Positions 4,804-5,246 of a stretch of 5,246 nucleotides of DNA are shown here, piece after piece. The position numbers and the translations under genes are program-made. The notes under the pieces were generated by a model. That model was not told the origin of the DNA, ran no database searches, and saw only the letters and a program-made list of their open reading frames with translations. Position 1 is the stretch's first letter. The number at the start of each line of letters is the position of its first letter. Origin of the DNA: Candidatus Competibacteraceae bacterium. GTDB taxonomy: Bacteria > Pseudomonadota > Gammaproteobacteria > Competibacterales > Competibacteraceae. Where the stretch lies: assembly GCA_003527885.1 (NCBI GenBank), contig DPWB01000045.1:1-5246 (forward strand), given 5' to 3'.

Positions 4804-5246
4804 ATGTACTCTAAGGAGCTTCCAGCGGGAGTTTATCCCACGCTCAACGAACGCACCCAGCATTTGCTGAAAGCGCTGGTCGAGCGCTACATCCGCGACG
4901 GCCAGCCGGTCGGCTCGCGGACGTTGGCGCGCGACGCGGGCCTCGATTTGAGCCCTGCCACGGTCCGCAACGTCATGGCGGATCTGGAAGAGCTGGGCTA
5001 TCTCCATTCCCCGCATACCTCCGCCGGCCGGGTGCCGACCGCCCGCGGCTACCGGCTGTTCGTCGATGTGCTGCTCAACCTCCAGCCCTTGGGCGATGGG
5101 GAGGTTGAACGGTTCCGGCAGCGGATCGGCCAAGCGATCCAGAGCAATACCGGACTGGCGCAGACGGTGTCGACACTGTTATCGGGAACCACCCGGCTGG
5201 CGGGTATCGTCATGTTGCCGCGCCGCAAGGTGATGACCTTGCGCCA
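4804..5246 (+). CDS. hrcA: Heat-inducible transcription repressor HrcA, N-terminal 147 residues (partial)
   Basis: HrcA represses class I heat-shock genes (typically grpE-dnaK-dnaJ and groESL) by binding CIRCE, and depends on GroEL for activity. The window holds 147 codons plus two bases of a protein usually about 340-350 residues long. The frame is open to the edge. The winged-helix domain is clear: LNERTQHLLKALVERYIRDG (14-33), QPVGSRTLARDAGLDLSPAT (34-53), VRNVMADLEELGYL (54-67), then the SAGRVPTARGYRLFVD motif (73-88). A linker leads into the second domain at TRLAGIVMLPRRK. The ATG at 4804 gives about 12 residues before the family's usual start near TLNERTQ, with no nearer ATG or GTG start. 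A CIRCE element directly upstream supports both identity and autoregulation. grpE/dnaK genes probably follow outside the window. Confidence 0.97.
   Translation, partial: MYSKELPAGVYPTLNERTQHLLKALVERYIRDGQPVGSRTLARDAGLDLSPATVRNVMADLEELGYLHSPHTSAGRVPTARGYRLFVDVLLNLQPLGDGEVERFRQRIGQAIQSNTGLAQTVSTLLSGTTRLAGIVMLPRRKVMTLR

Noticed and set aside
4675..5133. A 152-codon minus-strand open frame across the hrcA start
   Set aside because: It is antisense to the HrcA winged-helix domain and covers the CIRCE operator. The predicted protein matches nothing I recognise.
1..5246. Mobile elements, CRISPR repeats, tRNA or rRNA genes, integration sites
   Set aside because: Looked for and not seen. All long segments are filled by conserved core genes and no gap exceeds 165 bp.

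Overview
The window is a GC-rich stretch of core bacterial chromosome with no sign of mobile DNA. Protein content and gene order point to a gammaproteobacterium. The order smpB < > ratA-rnfH > < bamE, then recN and nadK co-directional and divergent from the heat-shock genes, is the layout I recall around smpB-grpE in Escherichia coli. Two differences stand out: fur lies between bamE and recN, as in Pseudomonas-type genomes (omlA-fur-recN), and hrcA opens the heat-shock side, which E. coli lacks. I would guess a non-enteric lineage (purple-sulfur, methanotroph or Competibacter-like), but the genus cannot be fixed from this sequence.

Layout: 1-150 (-) 5' part of smpB, cut by the window edge; 283-720 (+) ratA and 707-1051 (+) rnfH, overlapping by 14 bp; 1048-1377 (-) bamE, tail-to-tail with rnfH and sharing a TTAA that supplies both stop codons; 1378-1469 a compact divergent promoter region; 1470-1937 (+) fur; 1938-2047 a hairpin-rich gap where fur and recN converge; 2048-3730 (-) recN and 3741-4640 (-) nadK, 10 bp apart and probably one transcript; 4641-4803 a divergent regulatory region with a clear CIRCE operator; 4804-5246 (+) the 5' part of hrcA, cut by the window edge.

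The genes are housekeeping and stress functions: ribosome rescue (SmpB), a START-domain protein with a ubiquitin-fold partner (RatA/RnfH), outer-membrane assembly (BamE), iron homeostasis (Fur), double-strand-break repair (RecN), NADP supply (NadK) and heat-shock repression (HrcA). They are neighbours by conserved synteny rather than members of one pathway. The clearest regulatory element is the CIRCE palindrome over the predicted hrcA transcription start, which implies autorepression by HrcA. I found no undescribed system. The points worth a second look are the fine structure of the intergenic regions and the apparent lack of SOS control at recN.
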